From Gordius sp. MW1 (Eukaryota > Nematomorpha > Gordioida > Gordea > Gordiidae): a DNA stretch of 64,000 bases. The stretch spans positions 8,494,001 to 8,558,000 of the forward strand of contig OZ038532.1 of assembly GCA_964036665.1 (NCBI GenBank), given 5' to 3'. The position numbers and the translations under genes are program-made. The notes under the pieces are model-generated. The model saw only the letters and a list, made by a program, of their open reading frames with translations. It was not told the DNA's origin and ran no database searches. Positions 32,255 to 43,095 of the stretch are shown here, one piece after another (within the stretch, counting starts at the first letter, position 1; every line of letters starts with the position of its first letter).

Positions 32255-32524
32255 AGTGTTGTAAAAACGGCTGGCTGGTTTTTTTCAGCGTGCTGCCAAG
32301 CTTGGTAATTGGTGTATAAATTACGTCTAACCCTTTAAGTGTTATGATTTTTTTTGGTTCACCCTTGGCGTTTGGCGCTTTTGTAAAAACCCCAAAGTGT
32401 TTGGATGAAAATTTTTGGTCGACCTTTGGCGCTTGGCGTTTTTGTTAAAAACACCCAAAGGTGTTGAGTGAATTATTCTGGTCGACCTTTGGCGTTTTTA
32501 CAAAAAACACCCTTGGCGTTAGGT
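32255..32524. repeat. MITE-related end plus tandem GGCGTTT units
   Basis: Begins TAGTGTTGTAAAAACGGCTG like the MITE at 30909. From about 32350 it contains three to four degenerate units of 60-70 bp sharing TGGTCGACCTTTGGCG and AAAAACACCC. It ends where the PIF/Harbinger end begins. Confidence 0.55.
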
Positions 32525-32728
32525 GAATTATTTAAGTAACCTTTCGTGATGACGCGCGAATTGCGAATTAATTCGCACGAAAATAACAAATGTATTAATT
32601 AAATAGGAGGCGTTGATAGTAAAACCGCAGACGATTAAATTCGCCCGCGGCAATAAGCCAACGAAAATAAGATACAAATCATTTTGTATTTGTCGCGCGA
32701 TGTTGAAGAAATTGAATTGGTGAGTTTA
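32525..32728 (+). mobile_element. PIF/Harbinger 5' end fragment
   Basis: Nearly identical to 52220-52390: TTCGTGATGACGCGCGAATT, then AATTCGCACGAAAATAACAA and the GCGCGATG that begins the MADF ORF. The copy is cut by the Helitron start at 32729. Only the first few codons of the MADF protein remain. Confidence 0.75.
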
Positions 32729-35632
32729 TCTATATATATAAAAATGTAACTCCGTTTTCTTTGTCCTCTAATAACTCCTAAAGTTCTCGTGCCACCAAAT
32801 TTCTCCAGATCATTGCCGTAGCATCCTAGATGGCTTATATATGATTTTTATCAACCTAAGTAATAAGACGCTCAGGTTTTTTTGTTTTATACGTTTTGAC
32901 ACTTAATAAAACGTCATACAGGATACTGTAAAATACAACAATGTAAGACGTCATATGACGTCATCTGTAAAATGCACAATGTAAATAATCTTTCATATAT
33001 AAAATTGAATTAGTTCATCGACAAAATACCTCCTAAAGACATCGATAGTTTAATTTATGCAGAAATTCTACTTTTATACCTAAATGCGTCGCAAGAGATC
33101 AACGATAGGGCGTCTTACACACTGCAAATAGAAAGCATCAAGTACGTACTCTGAGACTTGATGAGTGCCCACTGCTTTCGCACTCGCATTCTTCTGCTTC
33201 AATAACAGAGGCTTCTCAACCAACTGAACAAGCCAATCTACAAAATTCAGCGAGTTTGCTTGAGCCACTTACATTTAACAATTACGCTTATTCAGCCGCG
33301 TTGCATTTTCCTGCAACTCTTCTCAAATTGAAAGTTTGCGTCGTCATGTTCTAATTGGCGCTATGAACGTTGTATGTCCTTACTGCAATGCTCTAAAATT
33401 TGCTGGAGAAACGAACGGCATGTGTTGCGCGTTGGAGAACCCCCAGAGCCATTATTTTCTCTGCTTGCTGGTTATACTGCGGATTCTAAACATTCTTATC
33501 TAACATGAGGAAATACAACTCCTGCTTCCAAATGACATCGTTTGGCGCAGATATTATTACAACTCAATTCATGCCAACCTTTAAAGTAAAAGGCCAAATT
33601 TACCACAAAGTGGGGTCCCTCCTTCCAATACCAGATAGGCAACATAAGTTCTTACAAATGTACTATATCGGGGATAATGAGATTGAATTAAATGTACGCC
33701 TTGGAATTTCTACTGGTGTAAAAAGGTCTATCGTTTTACAACTTCAGGCGCTTCTTCACGCTAAAAACAATTTAGTGCGTTTGAAATCTCACTCGACATG
33801 ATGCCATCAGATCACAGGATTGTTATTCATGCTAACAAAACTCCCGCGGGACAACATGTGAGAAGATTTAATGCTCCTACTATACACGAAGTCGCAATTG
33901 TTATTGTTGTGGATTAATTTCAATCAAGAGATATTGTACTGCATAGGAGAAACGCTACTTTGACACACGTTGCGGACACTCATCGATGCTATGACCCCCA
34001 TCAATATCCAGTTATATTTTCTGATGGTGCTGACGGATATCACTTCAACGTTAAGATGTGGCTGGAAGATACATAAGCAGCAACGAAGCAAAATGGCGTA
34101 TTTTATCCTTTCCTATTCATGAACGTAGTCCTGCTGTGGTTCACTTAGCAGTACATCTAGAAAATGGGCAACGCTTTCCTGCTGTGGTTCACTTAGGAGT
34201 ACATCTAGAAAATGGGCAAAGCGTTTTATTTAAAAATGCAAATGTAAAACAAATAGCATTAAATCCCCCAGATACAACGTTAACAGCTTTCTTCAAGCTA
34301 TGTCACCTTGTTGATTTTGCGAAAATATTGCTATATTCCGAAGTGCCTATGTATTACACGTGGAATTCGCGCACCAGATCCTTTGTACGTCGTACACGCG
34401 GAAAGCCAGTCCCCGGACGGCCATATACCAAGCTAATGTGATAGGCCGTCTATACACTGTTCCCCCAATCAAGATGAATGTATCTTTCTTCGCATGCTTT
34501 TAGTTAACGTTCACGGTCCAACGTGTTTTCAGCAGTTAAAAGTGGTCAACAGCGTTGCACATACCACTTTCCGCAGTGCATGCCAAGCTATGCATTTATT
34601 AGAGCACGATAATCATTGGGATGAATGCATTAAGGACGCGTGCAATACTTCACAATCCTAAACAAATTCGTGCATTGTTTACTATTAAATTAACCTCCTG
34701 CTCTCCGTCATGTCCTACCAGGATCAAATGCTACAACACTATAACGAAACTTTAATCATTCTTGAAGATTTATGCTTACAAATAGGAAACAAGGCTTTGA
34801 ATCAATTGGGTACGCATGTACCAACTAGATCTCCTTCTGATACATTTGATGTAGACCTACATCGTGAACAAAATTACAACCAAAATGATCTTATATCTTA
34901 TGTGCAATTTAATGTTCCAAAGCTAACGACGCAACAAAAAGCCGTTTACGATAAGATTTTGCTTGCTGTTAACAAAAATTATGGAGAAGTCTTCTTCTTA
35001 GATGCTCCTGGAGGTACTGGTAAAACTTTCCTACTGACATTGCTCCTGGCATTCGTTCTCAAAATGATGTAGCCGTGGCTCTAGCGTCTTCCGAAATAGC
35101 TGTACATTGCTACCCGGTGGAAAAACTGCTCATTCCGCATTAAAATTGCCTTTAAACGTTCATTACAGTGAAACTCCAATGTACAACATTTCCAGAAATC
35201 TGGAATGGGTAAAGTATTACAGAAGTGCAAACTTATCGTGTGGGATGAATGCACAATGGCTCATAAAAAGTCGCTTGAAGCTCTTATAAGGTCTTTGCAA
35301 GATTTACGAGTAAACTGCAAACCTTTTGGTAACACAAAAATTAATAGTATTGCTTGCAGGAGATTTCAGGCAAACTTTACCGGTGCTCCCTCGATCCACC
35401 CCTGCGGACGAAATCAATGCTTGCCTAAAATATTCTATTTAACCTTATGTCAAAAAGTTACATCTAACTACTAATATTAGGGTATTATTACAAAATGATC
35501 CTGCAGGTGAGATATTCTCCCATCAATTGCTAGAAATTGGGAACGGAACCATGCCCGTTGATGTATGTTCAGGACGGATTTTTTTTCCTATCAACTTCTG
35601 ATCAAGTAAGGAAACGGAAAATCTTGGATTAG
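32729..35632 (+). mobile_element. Decayed autonomous Helitron
   Basis: Starts TCTATATATATAAAAATG immediately after an A, the classic Helitron 5' end and insertion context. The leader of about 355 bp contains facing GACGTCAT motifs. Coding remnants of Rep and helicase domains follow. The 3' hairpin and CTRR end are absent, because the element is cut near 35632 by gypsy sequence. It inserted in the PIF/Harbinger copy at 32525. Confidence 0.8.
33084..35600 (+). pseudogene. Helitron Rep-helicase remnant
   Basis: Starts with ATG and a basic stretch, MRRKRSTIGRLTH, usual for Helitron proteins. A zinc-finger-like CPYCNALKFAGETNGMCC lies at about 33375-33430. The Helitron-like N domain follows (33505-33801: FQMTSFGA, then FKVKGQIYHKVGSLLP). 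34058-34441 carries RYISSNEAKWRILSFPIHER and two tandem copies of PAVVHL-VHLENGQ, a duplication of 54 bp. The PIF1-type helicase begins in 34710-35072, with Walker A in LDAPGGTGKTFLL. 35205-35300 has the Walker B region KLIVWDECTMAHK. Later parts (about 35490-35590) resemble the helicase C-terminus. At least six shifts or stops separate these parts, so it is not translatable as one protein. Confidence 0.8.
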
Positions 35633-35860
35633 ACCACACTGGGACAGGAGAACGGGTGGCCGCAAAGGATATCATCAGAAAGGGCGGGAGCAAGTGCTAT
35701 AAGGGAAATGCAAAACCAGTCAGGAACGCCCAGAGAAGAACCTAGAAGGGAACAAACTCAAAAACAGTCAGGAACGCCTAAAGAAGAACCTAGATACCCG
35801 CAGCGTAGTCGGAAACCGCCAGCATTCCTTAAGGATTTTGTCTGTGAAAAGGGGGGGAAC
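35633..35860 (+). pseudogene. 3' end of a Ty3/gypsy polyprotein
   Basis: Proline- and arginine-rich tail (two EEPR repeats, then PQRSRKPPAFLKDFV) typical of the integrase C-terminus of some Ty3/gypsy elements. It is followed by a polypurine tract, GAAAAGGGGGGG (35846-35857), next to the LTR start. The upstream integrase is absent: the sequence joins abruptly to Helitron sequence near 35632. Confidence 0.65.
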
Positions 35861-36044
35861 TGTAGAGAGGTAATTGGAGTGCGAAGTGCCTCAGGGGATA
35901 TGTTATTTACCGATGTGTTGTCAATCAAATTATCGTTAATTGGTTATATGCGGAATGTATTATATACGTTGGATATACACGTTTTTACTCACTTTTCTAT
36001 TATTGTCGAAACCTGTCTGTAGTAAATAAAGATCCCCAACTCCA
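35861..36044 (+). repeat. Ty3/gypsy LTR (about 184 bp)
   Basis: Begins TGTAGAGAGG right after a polypurine tract and ends AACTCCA. AATAAA lies near the end (about 36024). It is followed 4 bp later by TGGCGACGTAAAGG, a likely primer-binding site because it starts with TGG. Polypurine tract on one side and primer-binding site on the other means this one LTR serves as both 3' and 5' LTR of the surrounding sequence. Confidence 0.65.
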
Positions 36045-36061
36045 ATAGTGGCGACGTAAAG

Positions 36062-36682
36062 GATAAGCTTACGCGGGAATGCAGAAATTTTATTACACAA
36101 TTTGAGCTATTCCTAGGGAGCAATAAGACGGAGACAGATTAGCAAAAAACAGCTCTATTATTAACCAGCCTTGATGGGGAGACATTCCAATTAATACTAG
36201 AGGATTATAGACCTCAGGAGTTGACAGGAATTACATATGAAGAAGCTAAAAATCGGTTAAAAAAATTATTCCAAAGGAATTCATGCGCGAGGGCAAAGAG
36301 GTATGAATTCTCAAAGGTCCGACAAGGCCAGGGAGAGACGATAGACACGTACGCTAATAGACTCAAGGCCGGAGCTAACAGCTGCAACTTCGGAAACAAA
36401 GAATTGCAGAACAGAATCGTCGACCAATTCATTATAGGATTGCGCGATAGAAGCTTACAGGCGAGACTGTTGGCAGAAAATGACATCAAATGGGACCGCC
36501 TACGCGAGCTGGCGTTAACGGCCGAGACGATACACGGGGGGTTAAGCAATTTGCAAGACGGGTCCATAGAGGCGTGGAGCGTAGTGGCAGGACGAGAAGC
36601 GTGGCCTGGGCCGGTCCGAATTCCCAGGTTAAAACATGCTTTAGATGTGTTAACTGTAGATATATATATTAATAACGAATAA
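36062..36682 (+). pseudogene. Ty3/gypsy Gag remnant
   Basis: Retrotransposon Gag-like sequence. 36085-36220 reads through one stop into the 153-codon piece 36221-36682, which contains the capsid-like block ITYEEAKNRLKKLFQ, then QGQGETIDTYANRL and FIIGLRDRSLQARLL. The expected CCHC zinc knuckle is reduced to CFRC near 36635 in a shifted frame, and the sequence then runs almost at once into protease. An internal deletion probably removed the rest of the nucleocapsid. Confidence 0.8.
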
Positions 36683-36683
36683 T

Positions 36684-38306
36684 TCCAATGCATCTTCGAT
36701 ACCGGCGCCACGGTATCGATAATACCGGCGCGAAGATGGACGAAGGAGATCCCACGGAACAAAGAGCCCGTCCCGACGGTGTACGCGTACGGCCACGAGG
36801 AAATAAAGATTGTAGCCAAGGTGCAAGCTGATGTCCGAATGGGGGACATGAGAAAACAGCTGTTGTTATTGATAGCAGACGTAGCTGGGCCGCCGTTGTG
36901 TGGAATCGATTGGATCCAAAAATTTGAGCCCGAAATTTGGCGACGAATTCGTTGGAACTCCAGAGCTGCGGCGGAACGGTTCGCGGTAAATTACGTAGAA
37001 AGACCGAAGGATTCCAAGTCCGCGATCCGGCACGTGATAAAGCAATGGGAGGGCCAGCTAAACAAATTTTCAAAAGCAGTCAAGGGAATAACGGTAGAAG
37101 TACCGTTAAAAGAGGGCATAGATCCCGTATTTATCCCCGCACGAAGGGTGCCGATGGCGTGGAAGAAAGAAGTAGAAGAAGAGCTGGACAAATGGGTCAG
37201 AGACGGGGTGATAGAACCGATCGATTTCTCAAGATGAGCCAGTCCAGTGGTACCCGTGAAAAAAAAGCGATGGGACTCTTCGATTATGTATTGATTACCG
37301 GTTTACTATAAACAAATACGCTCAAGGAATTTGTACCCCTTACCCAAAATCGACGATTTGTTAAATAAACTCGATAACGCGTGTTGTTTTACTAAGCTGG
37401 ACCTAACGAAAGCGTACTTACAACTCGAATTAGGTCCAGAAGCCTGCCAACGATTGATCTCCACGCACAAGGGCCTATTTAAAGTTAACCGAACTTTTGG
37501 CTTAAATTGCGCCGCGGCGATTTTCCAAAAAACAATGGATCAGATATTAGGAGGCATGGAGGGGGTAGCGGTATACATTGATGATATACTAATCGCGGGG
37601 GAAACGGAAGAAATCCACAACGAGCGGTTACTCAAAGTACTAGAAATGTAACAAAAATGGGGTTTCGTGCCAAACATTTCCAAGAGCATCTTGTGGGCGA
37701 AGGAAGTAACATTTTTGGGATATGTAATAAGTAACAAGGGAATTCAAATCAACGACAATAAAGCTGAACTGGTCAAGCAGTGGAAAAATTTAACAAACAA
37801 AAATGAAATAAAATCGTTCCTGGGGTTAACAGCATATTTTTCAAAGTTTATTAAGGACTACGACAAAATCGTGCACCCGATTGAAAAGTACCACTGGGGT
37901 GGAGAACAACAAGACGCATTCGAAGCCATCATGTCCGCGCTTACTAAAGCCCCCCTACTGGCATACTTTAATGGAAATTGGGAGATTGGCCTGGTCGTAG
38001 ACGCCTCTGGTACAGGGTTAGGGGCCATCTTACAGCAACGAACCAGGTGAGAATTGGAGAGTGGTGGCCTATGCTTCAGGAGCGTTAAACGATAGCGAAA
38101 GCCGGTATTCGACGATCGAACGAGAGGCCCTTGCGGTGGTTTATGGACTAAAAAAGTTCAATGAATATATACAAGGACGAAGCGTTACAATCATGACGGA
38201 TCATAGACCCCTAGTATATATATTCGATCAGAGCAAAAGGGGCAAGGAACAATGGTCACCACGTCTTACTAGGTGGGCGCTCGCGTCGAAATTTAACCCA
38301 ACTTAA
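36684..38306 (+). pseudogene. Ty3/gypsy protease-RT-RNase H remnant
   Basis: The protease carries FDTGATVSII near 36695. The RT N-terminal region (36779-37237) includes IPARRVPMAWK. The RT palm (37331-37651) has TKLDLTKAYLQL and the catalytic YIDD. The RT connection (37667-38050) has VTFLGYVIS and IKSFLGLTAYFSKFI. RNase H has VVDASGTGLGAIL, then SRYSTIEREALAVVYGLKKF and MTDHRPLVYIF (38061-38306). At least four frameshifts or stops interrupt it. Homology stops after RWALASKF at 38306, where the + strand meets an inverted gypsy segment. Confidence 0.9.
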
Positions 38307-38850
38307 AGTCGTGTCCACCAATAAAAGGTATTGTTTCGAATTGAAATAAAAAAAAAATCGAGATGCACCCTGTCCCAAACGTTTCGAGCCCGAGGTGACC
38401 TAGCTTGTTTATTAGGCTTGGGCATATTCACATTTTTACAACATGCAGGGCATTTACACCCATACATGCAAATCTCGCTGCCCATTTTAGGCCACCAAAC
38501 ATAGTTAGGCGCCATTGCCTTCATTTTAGACGCGCCACTATATCCAGCATGCAACAATTTTAACACCTGCGGTCGCAATGCCCGTGGAATAGCTATGCGC
38601 TCGCATCGTAGTACCACCTCGTTATTAAGATTGAGTTTTACGCCACGATACCACTTAGCAACCTCTTCAAATGCTGCTTGACGTCAGATGGAAAGGCTTG
38701 AGTCACGACATTTTAATAAATAACTTTCGCCTTCCCTTTCCTCCTTAGGTACAGTTTCATTGCTCTCACCTAAGCGCGACAATGTGTCTGTTACATAATT
38801 CGTTGCGCCCTTTATCTCCAATCTTACAAATTGCCTAAAAAATGACCATT
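38303..38850 (-). pseudogene. Ty3/gypsy RNase H end and integrase N-terminus, inverted
   Basis: On the minus strand from about 38845: RNase H tail (ATNYVTDTLSRLGE), a linker, then LRPQVLKLLHAGYSGASKMK and YVWWPKMGSEI, and a cysteine pair of the integrase HHCC finger. WDRVHLDF, around the first catalytic Asp of the integrase core, follows. The second His of the finger is Tyr (HAGYSG). This is the part of pol expected just after the + strand fragment that ends at 38306, but it points the other way. Confidence 0.8.
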
Positions 38851-38857
38851 TTGTAAC

Positions 38858-39154
38858 CTAAGGCTTAGTTTTATTGTCCCTATTCACCGGCATTACAACG
38901 CATATTGACCACACTGCGGTGTACATGCAACTTTCATGCATAACGTTACGTACCACAGCGTCGTTTTGTTCCCCTGCCATATTCCGATTATCAAGCAGGT
39001 AACGACAATTATCCGGAACCACAATAGCATCCCACAGCACCGGAATTAAATAAAAATATTTTGCCAACGGGAGTGCGACACGGAAAAGCGGACGCATTAT
39101 GTAATAACCTGTACATCCAAATGCCGTCTTCTTCACCTTCTCATTTTCAACCAT
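38858..39154 (-). CDS. Unidentified 98-codon ORF
   Basis: Open frame with GC content higher than its surroundings. It has five Cys residues and a mildly hydrophobic middle (RVALPLAKYFYLIPVLWDAI). I do not recognise it. It ends just before the inverted gypsy segment. It could be a captured host exon, an accessory gypsy-linked ORF or chance. No promoter or conserved start context is visible. Confidence 0.3.
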   Translation of the reverse strand: MVENEKVKKTAFGCTGYYIMRPLFRVALPLAKYFYLIPVLWDAIVVPDNCRYLLDNRNMAGEQNDAVVRNVMHESCMYTAVWSICVVMPVNRDNKTKP

Positions 39155-39580
39155 TTTTTTGAGTATATATTATTTGTATTTTCAATTTGTTCTCCTCTCG
39201 TAGTATAAAACACGCAATTTTTAAAAACAAGGAACTTAAAGAAAGTTTTAATAAGCATGTTAACCGCTTAGAAAAATTGAATTATTAATTACCTTAGCAT
39301 CTTCCTCTTCTATTTTAAAAGTTAAGACAGTTTTTTAGAGAAACAATCAAGAATCAACTTTCTCTTCATTTAAAAACGCCCACTGGGACAAAATTTTTTG
39401 CATACTTAGTCTTAGAATTAGTTGATTTTCATCGAAAATTGAATCTCAACTTAATTAAGGTAACTAATTATTTCTATCAATGTAACACTAATTATTGAAT
39501 TTTTATATAATTATAAAAATAATCTACCCCCCCCTTCCATAGGCCATTGACCGACTCAGAGAAAAATGACTGTAAGATGA
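39155..39580. other. AT-rich DNA
   Basis: Nothing recognised other than inverted AT-rich words such as GGTAATTAAT and its relatives near 39290 and 39460. Confidence 0.35.
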
Positions 39581-39751
39581 TTTAGATTGTATGGTCATTT
39601 GGAGAGGCCAGGAGGAAAGTCATTTGGCAAGTGCAAGTCGAAGGTAAGCAAAACAAAGGACTTAAAAAGGTATGAGATAAAGCTAAGCTGGATGTGTAGG
39701 TATAAGTGGAGAAACTACTTGAATGAGCTAACCACCAAGTGTGGCAAATAG
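39581..39751 (+). pseudogene. C-terminal tail of a second LINE family
   Basis: A clean 57-codon reading frame ends at a stop. It begins FRLYGHLERPGGKSFGK and ends RNYLNELTTKCGK. Position and style (RLYGH, basic linker, W-rich end) match the C-terminus of LINE reverse transcriptases, but it differs from the RTE copies here. A related tail lies at 58929-59112 on the minus strand. RT and endonuclease are absent. Confidence 0.55.
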
Positions 39752-39765
39752 CACTGGGAATAACA

Positions 39766-40010
39766 TTAATTGCTATGCAATTTATGGATTCACTTTTGGT
39801 TGTCCGTCCTTCCGTCCGTCCTGTTTTCTCTCCAACTTGTTAATTTTTTTTTATAATTACTACGGAAATTTATATGACTATGGACTTATGCGTCTAAAAA
39901 AGTCGCATCTAGACTAGCTACTGTTCACTGGTTGGCTTAAATTGTTTCGACCTTGTCCCAACCCAAATTCCAACCTTTAGCCTCATTTAACACAAAATCT
40001 GGACCACTAG
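39766..40010 (+). mobile_element. HINE 5'-end fragment
   Basis: ATTGCTATGCAATTTATGG followed by TTGGTTGTCCGTCC and a GTCC/TTCC microsatellite, as at 5916 and 51960. The next 170 bp resemble the interior at 44650-44720 (GACTAGCTACTG, then GGTTGGCTTAAATTGT). No 3' hairpin end was found. Confidence 0.6.
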
Positions 40011-41592
40011 GCAAAAAACAAAAAACATATTTTGTTCAGCCTAAAATTCTCTATCAGAATTATTTAACAGATCACGAAATCCAATTACAAAGTACACATT
40101 TGTAGACCTGTAAACTTTCACACAGTATTTTCACGCTTCATTCATGCATACTTCATTTTTTAGAATATTTTAAAATATTTTATTTAGTGACTGAGTATGT
40201 AAATTCCACAGTAGAGATTGATGATCCAATTCAACTAAGATTGGCAATCCTCATAGATTAAACTCTAGTTTTAAGTGATCATGCCATAGACAACTTTGTT
40301 AAATCAAATATAATTTGCATTGGCAAAGTTAAAATGATAAAGTTCCGGCCTGCTAAAAAAATTATAGGCCGGGGTTTAAGTAACCAAACGGGCATAAGCC
40401 GGGCCTAGCTATAACTAGGCCCGACTTCGGCCAGCCAAACTATTTAAATAATATTTGTATTTTTGTATTTTAATGTATAAGAAATGGTGTATTTTTTATC
40501 TCGTTTTAATTTTTATAATTATTAATTTTTACAATAATGATTTAATCAAAATTAATTTTTTCCATCATTTATTCGTAAAACTTGTTTGTTTTAATTTGTG
40601 GAAATAATAAGGTTAAAAATTAATAAAACTAAGTAATTTTTGTTAAATAATATAAACTTTGCATAAAGTTTTTAATTATGTTTGAGATGAATGGATTTTA
40701 TGCAACTACAGGTGCCACTAATGAAAGTGAAACGGCGGGTCGCTTGTTGGAAGAAATAAAAACCCGTGTAGTATTGATTATATCAAACATGTTTACTTAA
40801 CAATTTTAACGTAAAAATAAATGATTGTTTTAAAACGGAATATTTGCATTTAAATAGCAGCAAAATAAAAACACTTTTTTTAAGAAGGATCCAGGCTACG
40901 TGCTTTGTAAAAAAATTAGCAGGTTGGGCTCGGACCTATAATTTAATCGCGGGCCCGGATTTTTAAAGTTTTCGGACTGATGGGCCAATTAAGCTTAAAG
41001 GGCTTGTGCATATCTTTAGTTCAAATAATGGCCCTGGTTAGCCTATTCAGAAAAATGAAAGGAGCCTGTTGCAAACTGTCCTTTGAAGAAAGGCTACAGG
41101 CGAAATTGGGTCGCACTCAACTAATTTAAATTTTAATGCTTTTTCTAAGTACACCATAATACTGAATAAGTTAGGTCTAAATAGGCCCCATCGTTCTTAA
41201 ACTCCTTAAAATATTTACATTTATTATAAACTAAGTATTTACCGTTTTACGAAATGAGTTCAATATTTAAACTATTAACACGTTTTATTAAACTTCTATA
41301 AACATATATAATGAACGGTAAAAAACAAAACAAAAACAATGTAAACAATAAATATTGGGTGATTTTAACATCTGGGGAATCGATATTTAATTTAAAAAGT
41401 GGACTAGTAGTAGGATTTAATTTGGGGATAAATACATTTGATAATAATAACACATCTTATTGTAATAATGCATAAAGTTTGATTTTATATTATTTGATAT
41501 TCATATTGGAGTTTATATAGGACATATAATTTAGTAAGTTTATTTGTTGACAACAATTTAGGAAAAACTTTATAGACTCGGATTAGTTTTGC
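40011..41592. other. Unassigned DNA with GC-rich repeat scraps
   Basis: AT-rich, with islands of the recurring GCCCG-type repeat at 40345-40440 (GGCCGGGGTTTAAG, GGGCCTAGC) and 40920-41010. No coding remnant recognised. The 3' untranslated region of the GPCR presumably lies in 41300-41592. Confidence 0.4.
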
Positions 41593-43095
41593 TTACAAGC
41601 CTAACACCTTTTTCCCTAATGCAAAAAAGGTGTTTTTTACTGAAGGATCTAGGAAAAGTGAAATGAATACACTTAGGGCGTTGTTACCGTACTTTGTTAT
41701 GTAAGCAATATTTTGCATCCACAATTCAGTTTTAGTCTCAAACACATCTGCCCATGGCTGGTATATAAACATATAAACTGCCATAGGTAAAGTATTCAGT
41801 ATAAAATATACATTGTGTACCATCATGAGTATAGTTATTCGAAATTCTTGTTTTCTCATTCCGTAAGGCAAACTCAAAACTTTTGTGTCATTTTTCTTGA
41901 CCTTGACTTCAGTCGCGCATGGTGCCATGTTATAAGAAATTTGTTCGATTGGCGCTGTTTCTATGCAATTTACTTTAGTAGGCTGACGCCAAAGAGAATT
42001 TTTGGATGGCCCGACACTTATTTTATTTTTTAGGCAATCATTCCCTAATTTAACACTTACTCGTGTGACTTTAGTGCTTGTCCTAAATTTCTGAAGTGAC
42101 TTTGTCATAACTATGGATAAATGCCCTTTGATCGTTAATCTTTTAGATTTTTTTTCGCACGTTTGTTTTGTTCTCTGATGTCTGCGTTGTGAGATTTTTA
42201 CGCAACAATAAATGATAATAATATTTGCGATAGAAGATATTATAAACGGGATTACAGCCATGAGTACGTTCGTCAATTTACGATATGTGGCAAACCACCA
42301 CGTGAGAGGAACGTGAACATAAATTGTTCTTGTCTTTTTAACTTTTGAAACATTGATGAAAAGGAAATTAGAACTGTTCTTGCTAATCAAAACTTTCGCA
42401 AACATATATGGTATGGTAAAGTTCAAAGCAGAGATGTTTTTAAAGAGCTTACAATAATCGATTGAGGATGTTTTTGGCAAAGAATCCAGGGGAGCTGCCC
42501 CGAAACCCCAAGCATAGGGAACAACCAGAGCAAAGCTCACCAAAAAGCTCCCGATCAATATGTACCTAATCAAAGAGTTTGTAACGTTGTTTTTGTATGT
42601 ATGGGGCATCATTAAGGCCCAGAGTCTATCTAAAGAAATCATGATTCTGATTATGTTACTAAAGTGGGTAAAAAGATCCATTAAAGGAAAGCCTATTTTA
42701 AGGGCGTATACGACAAACCACCAGTTTTTGCGGCACGTCACATTGCAGCTCATGTAAACCGACGGGGTAATAATTAAATTTAAGCATACTAAACAATCTG
42801 AGATGGTGAGCGTTCTTATGTAGTAATAAATGTTTGTTTTGGGACTTGATCGTTTTCTAACAGTATTCCAATTTAACGGAGGTGCATTAGGCTGGGTAGT
42901 ATGCAATTCTCTGCTTCTTCTAACAGTACGGGTAGAAGGATCTGAAGTAGCAACTTGGTGATGCTTAGAAAAACACCAAAGATGAAGTATATTTCCTATG
43001 ATTCCTAACCCGATTACAATGGGCATGATGAATCCATAAGTAATGTGAATTGTGTAAAGCACGTATTCTTCGCTTAGGAATGTTTTGCAAGTCAT
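41593..43095 (-). CDS. Rhodopsin-like GPCR, probably peptide receptor
   Basis: The only intact host-type gene. The first in-frame ATG is 43093-43095, giving 500 aa in one exon. Seven hydrophobic segments are visible: TM1 about 14-40 (with GN), TM2 about 90-115 (with SD), TM3 about 125-150, TM4 about 172-195, TM5 about 272-300, TM6 about 422-447 and TM7 about 460-487. A Cys before TM3 (VTCRKNWW) and one in extracellular loop 2 could form the usual disulfide. The DRY motif is DRL (SLDRLWA) and TM7 has LDPSVK instead of NPxxY. Intracellular loop 3 is long and basic (about 120 residues), and the C-tail is very short. N-x-T/S sites occur in loop 2. The form resembles FMRFamide-type peptide receptors of invertebrates, but the ligand is unknown. 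It would sit in the plasma membrane and couple to G proteins. Confidence 0.85.
   Translation of the reverse strand: MTCKTFLSEEYVLYTIHITYGFIMPIVIGLGIIGNILHLWCFSKHHQVATSDPSTRTVRRSRELHTTQPNAPPLNWNTVRKRSSPKTNIYYYIRTLTISDCLVCLNLIITPSVYMSCNVTCRKNWWFVVYALKIGFPLMDLFTHFSNIIRIMISLDRLWALMMPHTYKNNVTNSLIRYILIGSFLVSFALVVPYAWGFGAAPLDSLPKTSSIDYCKLFKNISALNFTIPYMFAKVLISKNSSNFLFINVSKVKKTRTIYVHVPLTWWFATYRKLTNVLMAVIPFIISSIANIIIIYCCVKISQRRHQRTKQTCEKKSKRLTIKGHLSIVMTKSLQKFRTSTKVTRVSVKLGNDCLKNKISVGPSKNSLWRQPTKVNCIETAPIEQISYNMAPCATEVKVKKNDTKVLSLPYGMRKQEFRITILMMVHNVYFILNTLPMAVYMFIYQPWADVFETKTELWMQNIAYITKYGNNALSVFISLFLDPSVKNTFFALGKKVLGL

Noticed and set aside
36214-36849. 211-codon minus-strand ORF across gypsy gag/protease
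   Set aside because: Antisense shadow of recognisable Gag and protease on the + strand.
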